Source of the DNA: Siphonodentalium dalli
Lineage: Eukaryota > Mollusca > Scaphopoda > Gadilida > Siphonodentaliidae
Assembly (NCBI GenBank): GCA_032622095.1
Contig: CP136062.1
Location: 18,355,739-18,419,738 of the forward strand
Direction of reading: 5' to 3'
Length of the DNA: 64,000 bases
Both the position numbers and the translations under genes were made by a program. Shown piece after piece: positions 1-10,944 of this stretch. Within the stretch, counting starts at the first letter, position 1. Each line of letters opens with the position of its first letter. Under the pieces are notes generated by a model. That model had not been told where the DNA came from, searched no databases, and saw only the letters and a program-made list of their open reading frames with translations.

Positions 1-1175
1 ACAATTTATTTTTATTCTTGTGGCAAAGGATTTGAGGGAGCGATTTGTTATGTTGACTAAGGTGTTAATTTAGTATGTGAAACATGTATGTCGGGGGATG
101 TATCGAGTAGACGGAGAAAGTGTTTTCTTTATCATCAGATGAACATAATTTAAACTCCCAATTTTGATAAACCCCGACCAGGAATTATAGCAACCACCCC
201 AGTGGGTGTTTATACCTAAATGCATGTGAATTATGACGTCATATAATTTTTATATAATTTTTATATATAATTTTTATATTTTATATATAATTTTTATATA
301 TTTCTATATACCATGAGAGAAATTACCGGGTACGTTTATTTGTGAATTTAACACGTGACTTCCGGGTGGTGACTGCGCAGAATCCAGCAGAAACTACAGG
401 GTGCTCCGATATAACGGAGGAATATGCAGACAACAACAACAACTGATCAAATTCATTCCCAGATTCTAGAATGTACCCGACTTTCAAGTTTAGCCTATTC
501 AGTTCTTTCTGAGGATTAATTACAGCCTTTTCATCTGATAAAAATCATTGGTATATCATTAGCATAATAATTAATTACCCCCCGTCAAGCGACCGTCCTG
601 TCAGTGTCATCCGGCTTACGGCAGTTACTTGATCGGAAATTACTTCCGTATACCCCATAGACCGATAAGGCCTTCACCTTCGCTTCATGGCAAACAATTT
701 TCACAAATGTACGAGTGTACGTAGATTAATTAATCTCTTGATTTCGTGACAATCGACAGTTACTGCGTTACTCGCCGTTAGGCTTCACTGTAAACTGTTA
801 CATACAACAATGATCAAGATTCCAGAATCATTCAATCAACCAAAAAGTTCGAAGTTCAAAGAAAGATAAAAAAAATGAAAGAACGAATTCTGTGTTATGT
901 GTAGTCGAAAATCTACGGGATACTAAATACATTCAATGTATAGTCAATTTTGGACTCTGTTATGTGTAAATTGTGATACTAAAATTGTAGTATGTTTCCT
1001 AGTTACCATCTTCAACTTCAACTTAAGTTCAAGGAATTGATATCTGATGAGGATTCTTGTGGAGTTGTGAACACAACCAGACAACAGCACAATGCGTGCT
1101 CCTGGAGGCATTTTTCTCCAAATCCAAGATTTTTTTTAAAGGTAGGTCTGTTTGCTTTAAATTAAACATTAAATT
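1..1175. other. Intergenic, no gene seen
   Basis: No open reading frame or family motif was recognised on either strand. The stretch is AT-rich, with a short AT tandem run at 241-306 listed separately. Confidence 0.5.
241..306. repeat. AT-rich short tandem repeat
   Basis: Irregular tandem copies of an 11-15 bp unit close to TATAATTTTTA are seen directly. It is low-complexity DNA. Confidence 0.7.
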
Positions 1176-1199
1176 TTGATTATTATTTCATTTAATCAT

Positions 1200-1515
1200 T
1201 TTTTATCATTTGACAATTTGTCGTGGTCATTCGTTGGTCATCAGTGTCACAGTCAGTGTGTTTGTCGTCATTCGTGTTTGGTTGTCGTCTGTCGTTTTTC
1301 GTCCTTGGTACTAGTAGTTTGTCGTCGTGTTTATTGTTGGTCGTTTGTTTTCATCCTTTGTTCATTTGTGATCAGTCGTGGTTTTTGTGGCAAGTACAAA
1401 TGTAGTTAGCCAGTGGAGCCGCGGTGTACAATGTAGTGCATTTCGGCCGCAGTGGCAATGCTAACTGCACCGTGGTCAACTGGAAACTTGTTTTGTCCAG
1501 CAGGGTACATTATAT
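1200..1515. repeat. Degenerate TCGTC-rich array plus GCGGTG-type repeat
   Basis: 1200-1400 is a decayed array of GTCGTCAT/TCGTTT words. 1420-1510 carries GCGGTG/GGCCGCAGTG words. Part of the second block (about 1421-1472) reappears inverted at about 3150-3195, and TTGTTTTGTCCAGC recurs in direct orientation near 3480. The two blocks therefore flank the inverted-repeat element at 1600-2801, with related sequence on both sides. Confidence 0.55.
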
Positions 1516-1668
1516 CCCGTAGATTTGGACTTGGATTACCTAAGCACAAACCAGGCGAAAAAAAAATACATGTACTGTAGGTTACACATAATTTTGAAAC
1601 CTGCAGGCAGGGATGTGGCTAGAGGGTCTCCGCTGGGGGGGTGTCCACCTTGGGAATTTCCAACTGCA

Positions 1669-1800
1669 CCCCCCCCCCCCCTTGAGTCGGAATCACACCA
1701 ACACAACTTTTTGCATAATTCCATTTGCACCCCCCCCCCCCTTGAGTCGGAATCGCACCAACACAACTTTTGCATAATTCCATTTCCACCCCCCCCCCCT
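1669..1800. repeat. Poly-C punctuated direct repeat, 3 copies
   Basis: Three copies of a unit of about 58 bp, each with CACAACTTTTGCATAATTCC followed by a run of C and CTTGAGTCGGAATC. They lie inside the left part of the inverted-repeat element. Reading frames across them are artefacts of the repeat. Confidence 0.7.
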
Positions 1801-1954
1801 TGTACCTCATGCTCAGGCCTAATTTCCTATATATTCACATGCTTCTATTTCCCCAGTATGAGAACATTAAGATATTTTAATCTGAAAATTGCCCCAAAAA
1901 AAAACAACTAGTGATCTAATTCCAGACACACAGCTACCGACAACAGACCAGGAA

Positions 1955-1989
1955 ACACCGGGCCGACCATGGTTGTTTGGCCCGGTGTG
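1955..1989. other. GC-rich hairpin, copy 1
   Basis: ACACCGGGCC pairs with GGCCCGGTGT across a short loop containing CCATGG. It is repeated at 2219-2250. Confidence 0.7.
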
Positions 1990-2218
1990 AGAAAATTTTG
2001 AAAACTATATACAAGAAAATCGCAAATCCTAGCATCTAGACTGACCTCAACTGAAGCTTTCCTAGTGTTGGAAATTTCAAACCTCATGCTCCCCCTCAGG
2101 TTGGAAAATTCTTCAACTGATGACCATTTATGTCTAGAAGTTTGACCAAATATAGTAAAATATTGTTTTGCTAAACTAATTAGCAGTTTTGTATTGGCCA
2201 TGTGGATGGGGCAATGAC

Positions 2219-2250
2219 ACACCGGGCCGACCATGGTTCGGCCCGGTGTG
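2219..2250. other. GC-rich hairpin, copy 2
   Basis: A perfect 12-bp stem, ACACCGGGCCGA with TCGGCCCGGTGT, encloses the loop CCATGGT. It marks the start of the second internal repeat unit of the surrounding element. Confidence 0.75.
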
Positions 2251-2804
2251 CGAAAATTTTGAAATCTGAACAAGAAAATCGCAAAATCCTAACATCTAGA
2301 CTAGCCTCAAGCCTTCCTACTGTTGGAAATTTCAAACCCTACACCCCTACTTAGGTTGGAAAATTTCCAACTGATGACAATTCCAATGACAATGTTGACC
2401 AATTGTATGACAATATTGTTTTCTTAAATTAACTACAAGTTTTTGACTGGCCACGGGGGAGGGACCAGGACACAAGCTTTCCAAGTGTTGGAAATTTCCA
2501 ACCTGTCACCCCGGCCCCTAAGGTTGGAAAATTTCCAACTGATGTCCATTTCTGTCAAAAATTTTGACCAAAAATAGGAACATATGCAAATATTGGTCGA
2601 AAAACAATAAATTCCCCCCAATAAATTGTTTTATAATCAAACTACAAGAACATTTTCAACCTATTGTTGGTGTGAAATTTCGTTGTGGCAGGTATGAAAT
2701 TTCCAACTATTGAAAATATAGCTCTCTGCTGGGGGGGGGTGAGACACCCCCCCCCACACCCCCCCCCCCCCCCCCCTCTAGCCACATCCCTGCCTGCAGG
2801 CCTG

Positions 2805-3130
2805 GGTCGATGTGTTTGTCATCAAGACATTTTTCGTCATCGACCATTCGACATCGTGTTCATCTTTGGCTGTTTGTTTTTCGTCATCAGTAATTTTTCG
2901 TCATCGATTGTTCGACATCGTGTTAGTCGTTGGCCATTTGTTTTTCGTCATCAGTCATTTTTTGTCATCAGTCGGTATTTTTCTTCGTTGTTGTTTGTTG
3001 CCATTTGCCATCGTCATCCTCGCCATTTATCTGTCATTTGCCACCATTCGTCAGCCGGTGTGTTTTTTCGTTAGTTGTTTTTCATCATCGGTCATTTGTT
3101 CATCGGTTGTTTTTCGGAAATTCTGTCTGT
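2805..3130. repeat. Degenerate TTCGTCATC array
   Basis: Irregular tandem copies of TTTTTCGTCATCAG/CATTCG-like words. Similar words occur at 1200-1400 on the other side of the inverted-repeat element. No coding. Confidence 0.6.
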
Positions 3131-3139
3131 GTGTGGGAC

Positions 3140-3500
3140 CACTTAACTGCGGTGCGGTTAGCATTGCCACTGCAGCTGAAATGCAACTACACCGCGGCGC
3201 CACCGGCTAACAGTTGGGTCGTGATGTAATTGCCATTCGGCATGGTGTATTTGCCACGGTGTACTTTCATCAAACTGAAAAAAGACAATACAAACCAGAA
3301 ATCTAACCACGGTGTACATGCCATTCGACCGTGAGGGTAGTTGCCTTTCGGCCGCAGTGAACTTGCCGTTTGGCCGCAATGTACATGTACTTGCCGTTCG
3401 GCTGCGGTGCTCAACTGCAGTTACAAACTCTGACACCGCAGCCGAACAGCAAATACACTGCGGTGCCAATGGATACTTGTTTTGTCCAGCGGAGTAAGTG
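3140..3500. repeat. Degenerate array of GCGGTG / TTCGGCCGC words
   Basis: About ten loosely spaced copies of short words such as TTGCCGTTCGG, CCGCAGTGAACTTGCC and ACCGCGGTG, in both orientations. The sequence is locally palindromic and relates to 1420-1510. Confidence 0.6.
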
Positions 3501-3509
3501 CATGTATTG

Positions 3510-3780
3510 TATGTCTACTTTGATCCCGGAAATGGGCGGGTCCAATTTCATGAGTGACCATGTCCTTGACCATGACCTCGCTCATATACATGTAGGTACA
3601 TAGAACTTCTGTCTCTGTGTGTTATAGACTTGAAAACTGCACGACTGATCGGACTAAAATTTGGTATTAATGTACCAAAGGCCTACTTTGATCCCGGGAA
3701 CTATATGGGTGGGTCCAATTTCATATGCGACTGTGTCCTTGACTGCGACCTCGATATATACTCATACATTGTACATGTAT
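3510..3780. repeat. Two-copy repeat, about 170 bp
   Basis: CTACTTTGATCCCGG...GGGTCCAATTTCAT occurs at 3516 and 3681, followed each time by a CTTGAC...GACCTCG block. The same style of GGGTCAAATC...TGACC motif occurs at 15160-15440, so this is probably a dispersed family. Confidence 0.6.
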
Positions 3781-4379
3781 ACCGGTTGGCAACGTTGTTC
3801 CCTAAAGATGAAGTCAGGCACATCAGCTAAGTGTACCGGTACAGACTTTCATTTTTGAGGCACGCGATCGCTCTTGCGCACCATCGCACGGCTAAAACTG
3901 AAAACCAGCGAGCGATCGATTGCGCACCTAGGCCAAATACAGAGAGCGAACCTGATAACGCTATTATCAGTGTCTACCCAGACGAGGTCACACGGTGTGA
4001 CGTGTCAAATGCACTATCTGTCTGAGACTGAATGATTCGAAGCTAAAAATACATTTCTATGTACCGGTATGGCTTATGACGTCACATAAATTCTTCGAAA
4101 ATCAAATCGAGACCACGTGGCCGGGAGATGTTGATATTTATTCTGTCAGCTTGGAATCTGAGTATTAAATTGATTCCTTATTAATTATTATGAATTACAT
4201 TTAATATAGGAGCATGTAGAATATAAAACATAGTGTGTAACATTCACTTGTGCTTATGGATAGTGGATTAAGCAGTGTTAAACCATCAAAGAGATTCACT
4301 GGACATCGATCGTGAGTAAACAAATTCAATTTACGCGGCATTTATGTACATATGTACATGTAATAAGTAATAATTTAGA

Positions 4380-4660
4380 AATAACAGTTACCAAATTATG
4401 AAAGTTTCCTCAATAATATCCTAATAGTATACATGTAGAATAATGATCATATTAAGAATGCGTTATTTTCCGCAAAACACTTTGTGTGAGCGGAGCGTTT
4501 GTATATATACAGCATGTAAATAGTGAGCGATAAGCAAAACACCGTGTTGATTGATTAGGTTGAGAGTGATTCATGGTGACCCATTCAACACCAAAATCGG
4601 AGATTTAGCTTATTAAATGGCTATACCGGTAATGCGGTATGTTGTAAATAAGTTCATGAT
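4380..4660. mobile_element. Left part of a dispersed element (interrupted copy)
   Basis: Similar to 39030-39250: GCAAAACAC, TTTGTGTGAGC, GATTCATGG, CATTCAACACC and CGGTATGTTGTAAA follow in the same order. The continuation lies at 5680-5940, about 1 kb away, whereas at 39.0-39.5 kb the two parts are contiguous. Confidence 0.6.
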
Positions 4661-5020
4661 TCCACTGAATTGTAGGGGCTATGAATCATTGCTGCCTTAT
4701 CGTAGCGAAAATTTGATATAACCCTTTCTTTACTAAATGGATTCTCCCACCAAGTAAAAAAGAATTTATTTGAATGATCTATTATTCATTCTGAGGGGTG
4801 TTCAGGAAATGCAAGCAGATGACAACAGACTAACAGATAATACATACATGTACATGTGTAGAAGGATATCTATCAATTGGTTGGAAATGTTCAGAAAAGC
4901 TCAACAAACGACTTTATCTGAACACTTCCCACAACATCTACATGTACTTGTCAATAAGCATTTAGTAAATGAAGGGTTAATATATGATTCTCAATAGAAC
5001 TAGAGGTGGGCGGTCCCCAA
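4661..5020. other. Unassigned DNA within the interrupted element
   Basis: No gene. A 75-codon open frame at 4770-4997 has no recognisable domain. Confidence 0.4.
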
Positions 5021-5180
5021 GCCTGAATTTAGTGTGGCTGACATTTGCGGAATGAGGTCCCCAGAGGGCTAGTATCACCAAATTCACCCTCTGGGAACCT
5101 CATTCAGCTTAGGCCTCTCTGTATGGGAGGCATTGGGTCAGATTCCACAGTTGAAGTTGGTGATGTTCAGCCATTAATTA
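5020..5180. mobile_element. Palindromic MITE family, copy a (truncated)
   Basis: Carries the family signature CAAGCCTGAATTTAGTG, GAATGAGGTCCCCAGAGGG and CACCCTCTGGGAACCTCATT, then AAGTTGGTGATGTTCA. The inner half of the left palindrome and the whole second end are missing. Other copies are at 13285, 19188, 43826 and 48476. Confidence 0.7.
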
Positions 5181-5679
5181 CTTTGATTATGCGATTTAAC
5201 TTGGATTAAATTAAATTTGAATTGGAAATACCCATGATCAGTGTGTTGGTGAACTGCTTGGTGAACTTTCAAGCACCGTACATCTATAAAATGGCTTTGT
5301 TGATGTCAAATGATCCAATATTCCCAATATTCAATAAATTGTGACGTACAAAACTTGAAAATATAAGGGTACATGACTACATGTACATGTAACATAACTT
5401 GCTGAATGCTGATATAAGCCCAAGTTGCCAGGAAATGATATGGGGGCCATTGGTTCATTTCTTTCACCTTTCATATGCTTCAGAACAACCAGACAGCCCC
5501 CATTTTAGGTTTACTTTAAAAAGTACCCCCAATAGTCACAAGGGGGTACCCCCCCCCCCCCCCCCCCCCCCACTCAAACCTATCACCTCTGTCCCCCAAA
5601 ATGTCCCCAAATTAGCCTAATCTAAAGGCGTGAAATAACGGTGGTATTTCTAACAAAATTTCATATACATGTATATGCA
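5181..5679. other. No gene; poly-C tract
   Basis: Contains a C homopolymer of about 22 bp at 5550-5571 next to GGGGGTACC. No coding seen. Confidence 0.5.
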
Positions 5680-5940
5680 GTGGGGGTCTACTCGGTGTTG
5701 AGTGTTTTGCTTATCGCATACTCTTTACATACATGTAGATGTACTGTTTGTTTACATTAGATGACATTTGCTTACATACAATGTAACACAAAGTACTAAC
5801 ATAACAACATGCTGAAATTAATGTGATACATGTATTTATGATTGGTATAAGAACAAGGTTTGTTTATAATATTAATTCTGTTTATCATTATGGCGGTTTT
5901 AACGGATGTTTTAACAGCTATACCCAGCGCCAACACTTAC
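5680..5940. mobile_element. Right part of the interrupted dispersed element
   Basis: GTTGAGTGTTTTGC, TTGGTATAAGAACAA, TCTGTTTAT and TTTTAACAGC occur in the same order as at 39285-39480. The end segment also occurs alone at 12840-12935. GATAAGCAAAACACCG at about 4528 is inverted relative to CGGTGTTGAGTGTTTTGC at about 5693, so the element is internally palindromic. Confidence 0.6.
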
Positions 5941-6136
5941 CCAATCTTTAAAAAGATCCTCATGGACATATATCATAATTTTCTTCAACGTCTGGTGTGA
6001 CAACCCGCTAATACCTGTAGGGCTGTAGACCGTGTATCATAACCTAACGGCATGTATTGTAACTCCACCGCAGTGACCGTTTCCATACTGCTGTCATTGC
6101 CAATTCATTAAAAGCGACACATCACATATTCATTAT

Positions 6137-7870
6137 TAGCTCAACGACGTCCATGTGTGCGTGTGTGTGTCCGTCAACAATTTCCTTTGGCGCGGGCTAC
6201 AGGTCGTACCTTTGGTCTGATCTTTATCAAATTTGTCATGAATGTTGACATTGACATGTAGATGGGAAAAGGTCATTTTGGGTCATTGGCCAAAAAACAT
6301 GGCGGCTGACAGCCATCTTGGATTTCAAAATTAAATCAATTGGCGCGGTCTACATGTCTTACTGTTTGTCTGATCATCATGAAATTTATCATGGATGTTA
6401 ACGAGTCATTTTGTGGTTGTTCCACCAAAAAACATGGCTGCCAGCAGCCGTCTTTGATTTTACTCTTTGCATGACTAAATCCTTTGGCGCGGGCTACAGG
6501 TCGTAGCTTTGGTAGGATCTTCATGAAATTTGTCATGGATGTTAACAATGACATGTAGATTGGAAAGAATCCTTTTGGGGTCAGTCGGCCAAAAAACATG
6601 GCCGCTGGCGGCCATCTTGGATTTCAAAATTAAATCGATTCGCGTGGTCTACATGTCATACTGTTCGTCTGATTATCATGAAATTTGTCATGGATGTTAA
6701 TAATGACAGGCAGATGGGAACGAGCCATTTTGGGGTCGTTCGGCCAAGAAAACATGGCCGCCAGCAGCCATCTTGGATTTTACTCTTTGCATGACTAAAT
6801 CCTCTGGCGCGGGCTACATGTCGTAGCTTTAGTCGGATCTTCATGAAATTTGTCATTGGTGTTAACAATGACATGTAGATGGGAACGAGCTGTTTTGTGG
6901 TAATTCGGCCAAAATACATCTTGGATTTTACTTTTTGCTTGACTAAATCCTTCAGCACAGGCTCCACATTGTATGTTGTACATTTGGTCATATCATTATG
7001 ATATTTGTCATCGCTATTGACATGTAGATGACATTGACATGTAGATGTGAACGAGTCATTTTGGGGTAGTTTGACCAAAAAACATGGCTACCAGCATCCA
7101 TCTTGGATTTTACTCTTTGCATGACTAAATCCTTTGGCACGGGCTACAGGTCCTTACTGTGGTCAGATCATTATGAAATTTGTCATGAATGTTGATGTTG
7201 ACATGTGGATGGGAGTGAGTCATTTTGGGGTCATTTGGCCAGAAAACATGGCCGGCAGCGGTCATCTTGGATTTCAAAATTCAATCCATTAGCACGGGCC
7301 ACAGGTCGTATCTTTTGTCGGATCATTATTAAATTTGTCATGGATGTTAAAATTGACATGTAGATGGGAAATGAGTCATTTTGGGGTTGTTCGGCCAAAA
7401 ACATGGCCGCCAGCAGCCATCTTGGATTATACTCTTTGCATGACTAAATTCTTTGTCAAGGGCTACAAGTCGAATCTTTGGTCCAATCATCATGAGATTT
7501 GTAATGGATGTTAACAATTACATGTAGATAGGAAAAGGTTCATTTTGAATTCAACCAAGAAACCTGGTCGCCAGCAGCCATCTTGTATTTTACTCTTTAC
7601 ACGACTAAATCCTTTGACACGGGCTACAGGTCGTATCTTTTGTCTGATCATCATGAAATTTGTGAAGGATGTTAACAATGACATGTAAATAGGAAGGAGT
7701 CTTTTTTGTGCCATTTGGCAAAAAAACGATGGCTGTCGTGGCCATCTTGGATTTTAATCTTTGCATAACTAGGCCTTTCAACTTTCCACATTCCTAATCG
7801 CTCCATTAACTGTAACACATGAAATTATTCCCTTTCCTCATTGAGCTACAGTGTCATTGACACTTTCATA
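6137..7870. repeat. Ten-copy tandem array, unit about 155 bp
   Basis: Repeated block: GGCGCGGGCTACAGGTCGTA, a CATGAAATTTGTCATGGATG segment, GACATGTAGATGGGA, then CATGGCCGCCAGCAGCCATC and TTGGATTTTACTCTTTGCAT. Starts are near 6187, 6339, 6483, 6638, 6803, 6951, 7132, 7289, 7451 and 7613. It is headed by AGCTCAACGACG...CCGTCAACAATTTCC and ends with TTGAGCTACAGTGTCATTGA. The same head and tail bound the elements at 37676-38250 and 40388-41240, so the array is an expanded member of that dispersed family. Open frames in it are not genes. Confidence 0.8.
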
Positions 7871-7984
7871 ATTACATTTCAGTCAATTCACATTTTCAGC
7901 TGCATATACATGTATACCGGTATGTGAACCAATTTCATCATTACAGAAATTGCAAATTCATCGTTGATTCCATCATCTCAACAT

Positions 7985-8395
7985 TTCATTAAAGTGAGAC
8001 TTTATGTTCACACATCGATTCATTCAGGCAACATTTTTTTTCCATTTCTACACTGGTCATTGCATTGATCGTCTTCAATGGGGATAATCTATAATTATAT
8101 ATGTATATGATTGTTAACTATTAAAGTGACATTTCTCTTCCTCCCAATCGATATTGCATTAAAATGACGCTTCATATTCATTACACTTAATTCAATATTT
8201 TTTGTTTCTACATCACTTATTGCATTGATTGCCTTCAGGTAAGGTAAGCTACCGGTATGTCCGACTCAAATATTAAAGTGACGCATCATATTCACTACAC
8301 TTCATTCAATAATTTCTTTTTCTACATAGTTTACACGTATTGCATTGATTGCCTGCAGCTAAGGTAATCTATGTCCGACTCAAATAATACAAATA
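7985..8395. repeat. Three-copy tandem repeat, about 120-150 bp
   Basis: ATTAAAGTGACGC...CATATTCA...TTCATTCAA...TTGCATTGATTGCC occurs three times, starting near 7988, 8157 and 8270. The last two copies add GTCCGACTCAAAT. Confidence 0.7.
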
Positions 8396-8477
8396 TTAGA
8401 GGCATTCCATTTCCATCCATTAATTCTAAGGAAACTTCTGCTGTGATATATATATATATATGTATACATTGTATATA

Positions 8478-9006
8478 CATACAGGGTACTACATGTGCTA
8501 CACCACTCGGAGAAATGTCTGTGTCATCACACTAAAATACCATGTTAGAACTTGAATTGATATATTCGTAATCGTATATAGTCACCAATAGCCGGGTTAC
8601 TACCGTAGTACCTGACATTGCCTATCTAGTGAACTATTCAAACCCAACAGGCCTGGTTGATTTCACTGTGGGATGATGGTTCACTTCCATCCTCAAGCTA
8701 CTTTTCTTTTCTGACGTGCAGGGGTAGATATGCTTGAGGCCCCACCACAGTTAAATTCGCACCAGGTTCTCAGCTATTATTATCTTATGTTCGAACTTTA
8801 CTCATATGTTTGGACTGATCATAACCATGATTTCAATGCTGGGTTTGAATAGTTCACTAGATGGGCAATGTCCGTTACTACGGTAGTAACCCGGCTATTG
8901 GTGACTATATACGATTACGAATATATTAATCCAAGTTCTAGCATGGTATTTGTGTGACGACACAGACATTTCTCCGAGTGGTGTAACACATGCAGTACCC
9001 TGTATG
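8478..9006. mobile_element. Foldback element with arms of about 168 bp
   Basis: Arm 8478-8646 is the inverted copy of 8840-9006. CATACAGGGTACT opens the left arm and AGTACCCTGTATG closes the right one; CACCACTCGGAGAAATGTCT is shared. A 193-bp loop separates the arms. The loop itself is present, decayed and inverted, at about 16300-16480. No open frame suggests a transposase. Probably a non-autonomous foldback or MITE-type element. Confidence 0.8.
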
Positions 9007-9289
9007 GTACATCATATAATTATTGTAACGTTGAACTTAATGATCAACTTGGTGGTTGCTCCATTACGTGTCACGTACGATCATATTAGAACAACCATCT
9101 ATATATGCCCAGCAATATTTAGCAATACATATGGACAGGATAACATTTTTTAACAATACCACCCTATCCACATGTATGGCTAAACATATCATTGGCATAG
9201 ATGAGTTGTTATAGTTGTTACGTTGATGCTGGTCGGGTTTCTCCAAATTTAATACTAAAACAGAATGATCCATAAGCTACAGTGGCTGG

Positions 9290-10475
9290 TTTAGGACATG
9301 GGAAATTGTTTTGTATGGCCACGAAATACTAATTCGTGTCCACGAAATTACCAATTCGTGGCAACGAACTACTAATTCGTGGCGAATTATAACTGATTGA
9401 CCTTTGCATATATCCAGATACCTTTACGGTTGGATAGGATAGGATATGATATTTTATTTCAATATACACATATTAATACACAATACATTTGACAAATATT
9501 GTATTGTATATTCGAGGGGGTGGCATAGTCAGGCTAGACTGTCTTAGGGTATGGTTACACTTGATGATGTTTTAGAAACTATGCGTACGATCGCAGAGAA
9601 GCTACTATAAACCCCTTATGGCGGGGACCCAGGGCTCTATAGTCTATGGGGATATGAACGTCCGATATAAACTAGCATAGAGAGAACGGGGGAACACGGG
9701 TTAGGTGGCTCCAAGAAAAACTGAATATTCATTAGTTTTTACCACAAGGGATCGAATGGGAATGACATTTCACTCGGCATATATATTGACCGATTTAAGT
9801 CAAATAAGGGGTTTTGTAGGGTGGGCCCAAAAACAAACTTATAAATATTCACCCCTTTCAACCATACCCGATCAGCAGCTGAGAAGGGGCCAAATAGGGT
9901 GCACATTATTTCTCGGTCACTTGACCGATATAGATCAAATAAAGGGTGTTGTACGGTAGCTCACAAAGCAACCTAAATTTTCACACCTTCAGCCCAATCG
10001 AGCGAAAATGATAAATGATCAGAGGGGTCCATATATGGTACCATGCAATTGCCCCCCCTCCCCCATTTTAGGTCGAATACAGTGTGTTGTAGGGTGACCC
10101 CTGATGAGACAAACTAAATATTCACCCGCTTTCACCATCCCCGATCCAAAATGGCCGCCCCAGATGGTTCAAATATGGCACCTATATATACAATTTCTCG
10201 GCCCCTTAACCGTTTGATGTGGTAGAATTGGTGCTGTATGGTGGCCCCGGGTTGGTGAAAGGGGTGATACTTAATTTGTTTTACGGGACACCCTACATCA
10301 ACTTTTATCTCAAATCGCCGTGGCTCATGCCAAGATGGTGGACTACAACCAGATCATCTCTGTCCGCTTCCATTACAACAATGGGACTGACGATCGTATA
10401 TCACAATTAGTTATTTCGTGGCCACGAATTATATTTCGTGGCTACGAAATAAAAGAAATATTCCCATGTCCTAAA
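9290..10475. mobile_element. 1.2-kb inverted-repeat element with TTCGTGG ends
   Basis: TTTAGGACATGGGAA at 9290 is inverted as TTCCCATGTCCTAAA ending at 10475. Both ends continue inward with clusters of TTCGTGGCCACGAA-like 14-bp palindromes (9320-9390 and 10405-10450). The interior (9670-10330) holds about four copies of a unit of about 130 bp (GTTGTAGGGTG...AATATTCACCCCTTT...CC), the last one inverted. No coding domain. The clustered palindromes could be transposase-binding sites (inference). Confidence 0.7.
9433..9545 (-). mobile_element. Possible retroposon 3' end
   Basis: Read on the minus strand, it ends in TTGAAATAAAATATCATATC followed by CTATCC repeats, like the polyadenylation-signal-bearing tail of a LINE or SINE. 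It is nested within the 9290-10475 element. There is no coding part and this is a weak call. Confidence 0.3.
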
Positions 10476-10944
10476 AGTTTTGACTGACATTTACATAAAT
10501 ATGACTCGCAGAATTGTTAGCACACAACTCCGTATTATGCGGCACTTCGTCCTGGCAATAAACATTAATTTGTCAATTGATGAAAAAACAATCATTCAAT
10601 TTTACAACGAAATCCTGAAACTGTAGTCATGATAAACATTACATTTGTAGAATATTGGACATTATCACTGAAGCACGTGATTGTGATGTATATGATTGAT
10701 GTGAACCATATTTTTATCAACTATTGTATCTGGTGGCCTGACTATATTGCAAGTTAATTTGGCAAAATCACATGTAGTTACGATATATTACATGTAAGAG
10801 CCATGCATATATGATAGCCATTAAGTTCCACCAATGTGAACATTTGAGTAAATTGTCAAACTCTATATAGGGTCCAACGTTAGTTTTGTTCGCAACTGTA
10901 GTACACTACCCGCGGAGACTTATCTGACGACATCATTCTCAAAA
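10476..10944. other. No gene seen
   Basis: AT-rich, without recognised repeats or coding. Confidence 0.4.

Larger units (their letters stand above)
1600..2801. mobile_element. 1.2-kb terminal-inverted-repeat element, no transposase
   Basis: The ends are inverted copies of each other over about 27 bp. CCTGCAGGCAGGGATGTGGC starts near 1600 and its reverse complement ends at about 2801, each followed inward by CTCTAG and then by poly-C or poly-G rich DNA. The interior holds three decayed copies of a unit of about 265 bp, starting near 1955, 2219 and 2470. Two of them carry the hairpin ACACCGGGCCGA...TCGGCCCGGTGT. No coding capacity is seen, so this is probably a non-autonomous DNA transposon. 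Its superfamily is not assignable. Confidence 0.6.

Noticed and set aside
231-245. TGACGTCA sites (also near 4078 and 33171) as regulatory CRE elements
   Set aside because: The word is short, and no nearby start of transcription can be shown.
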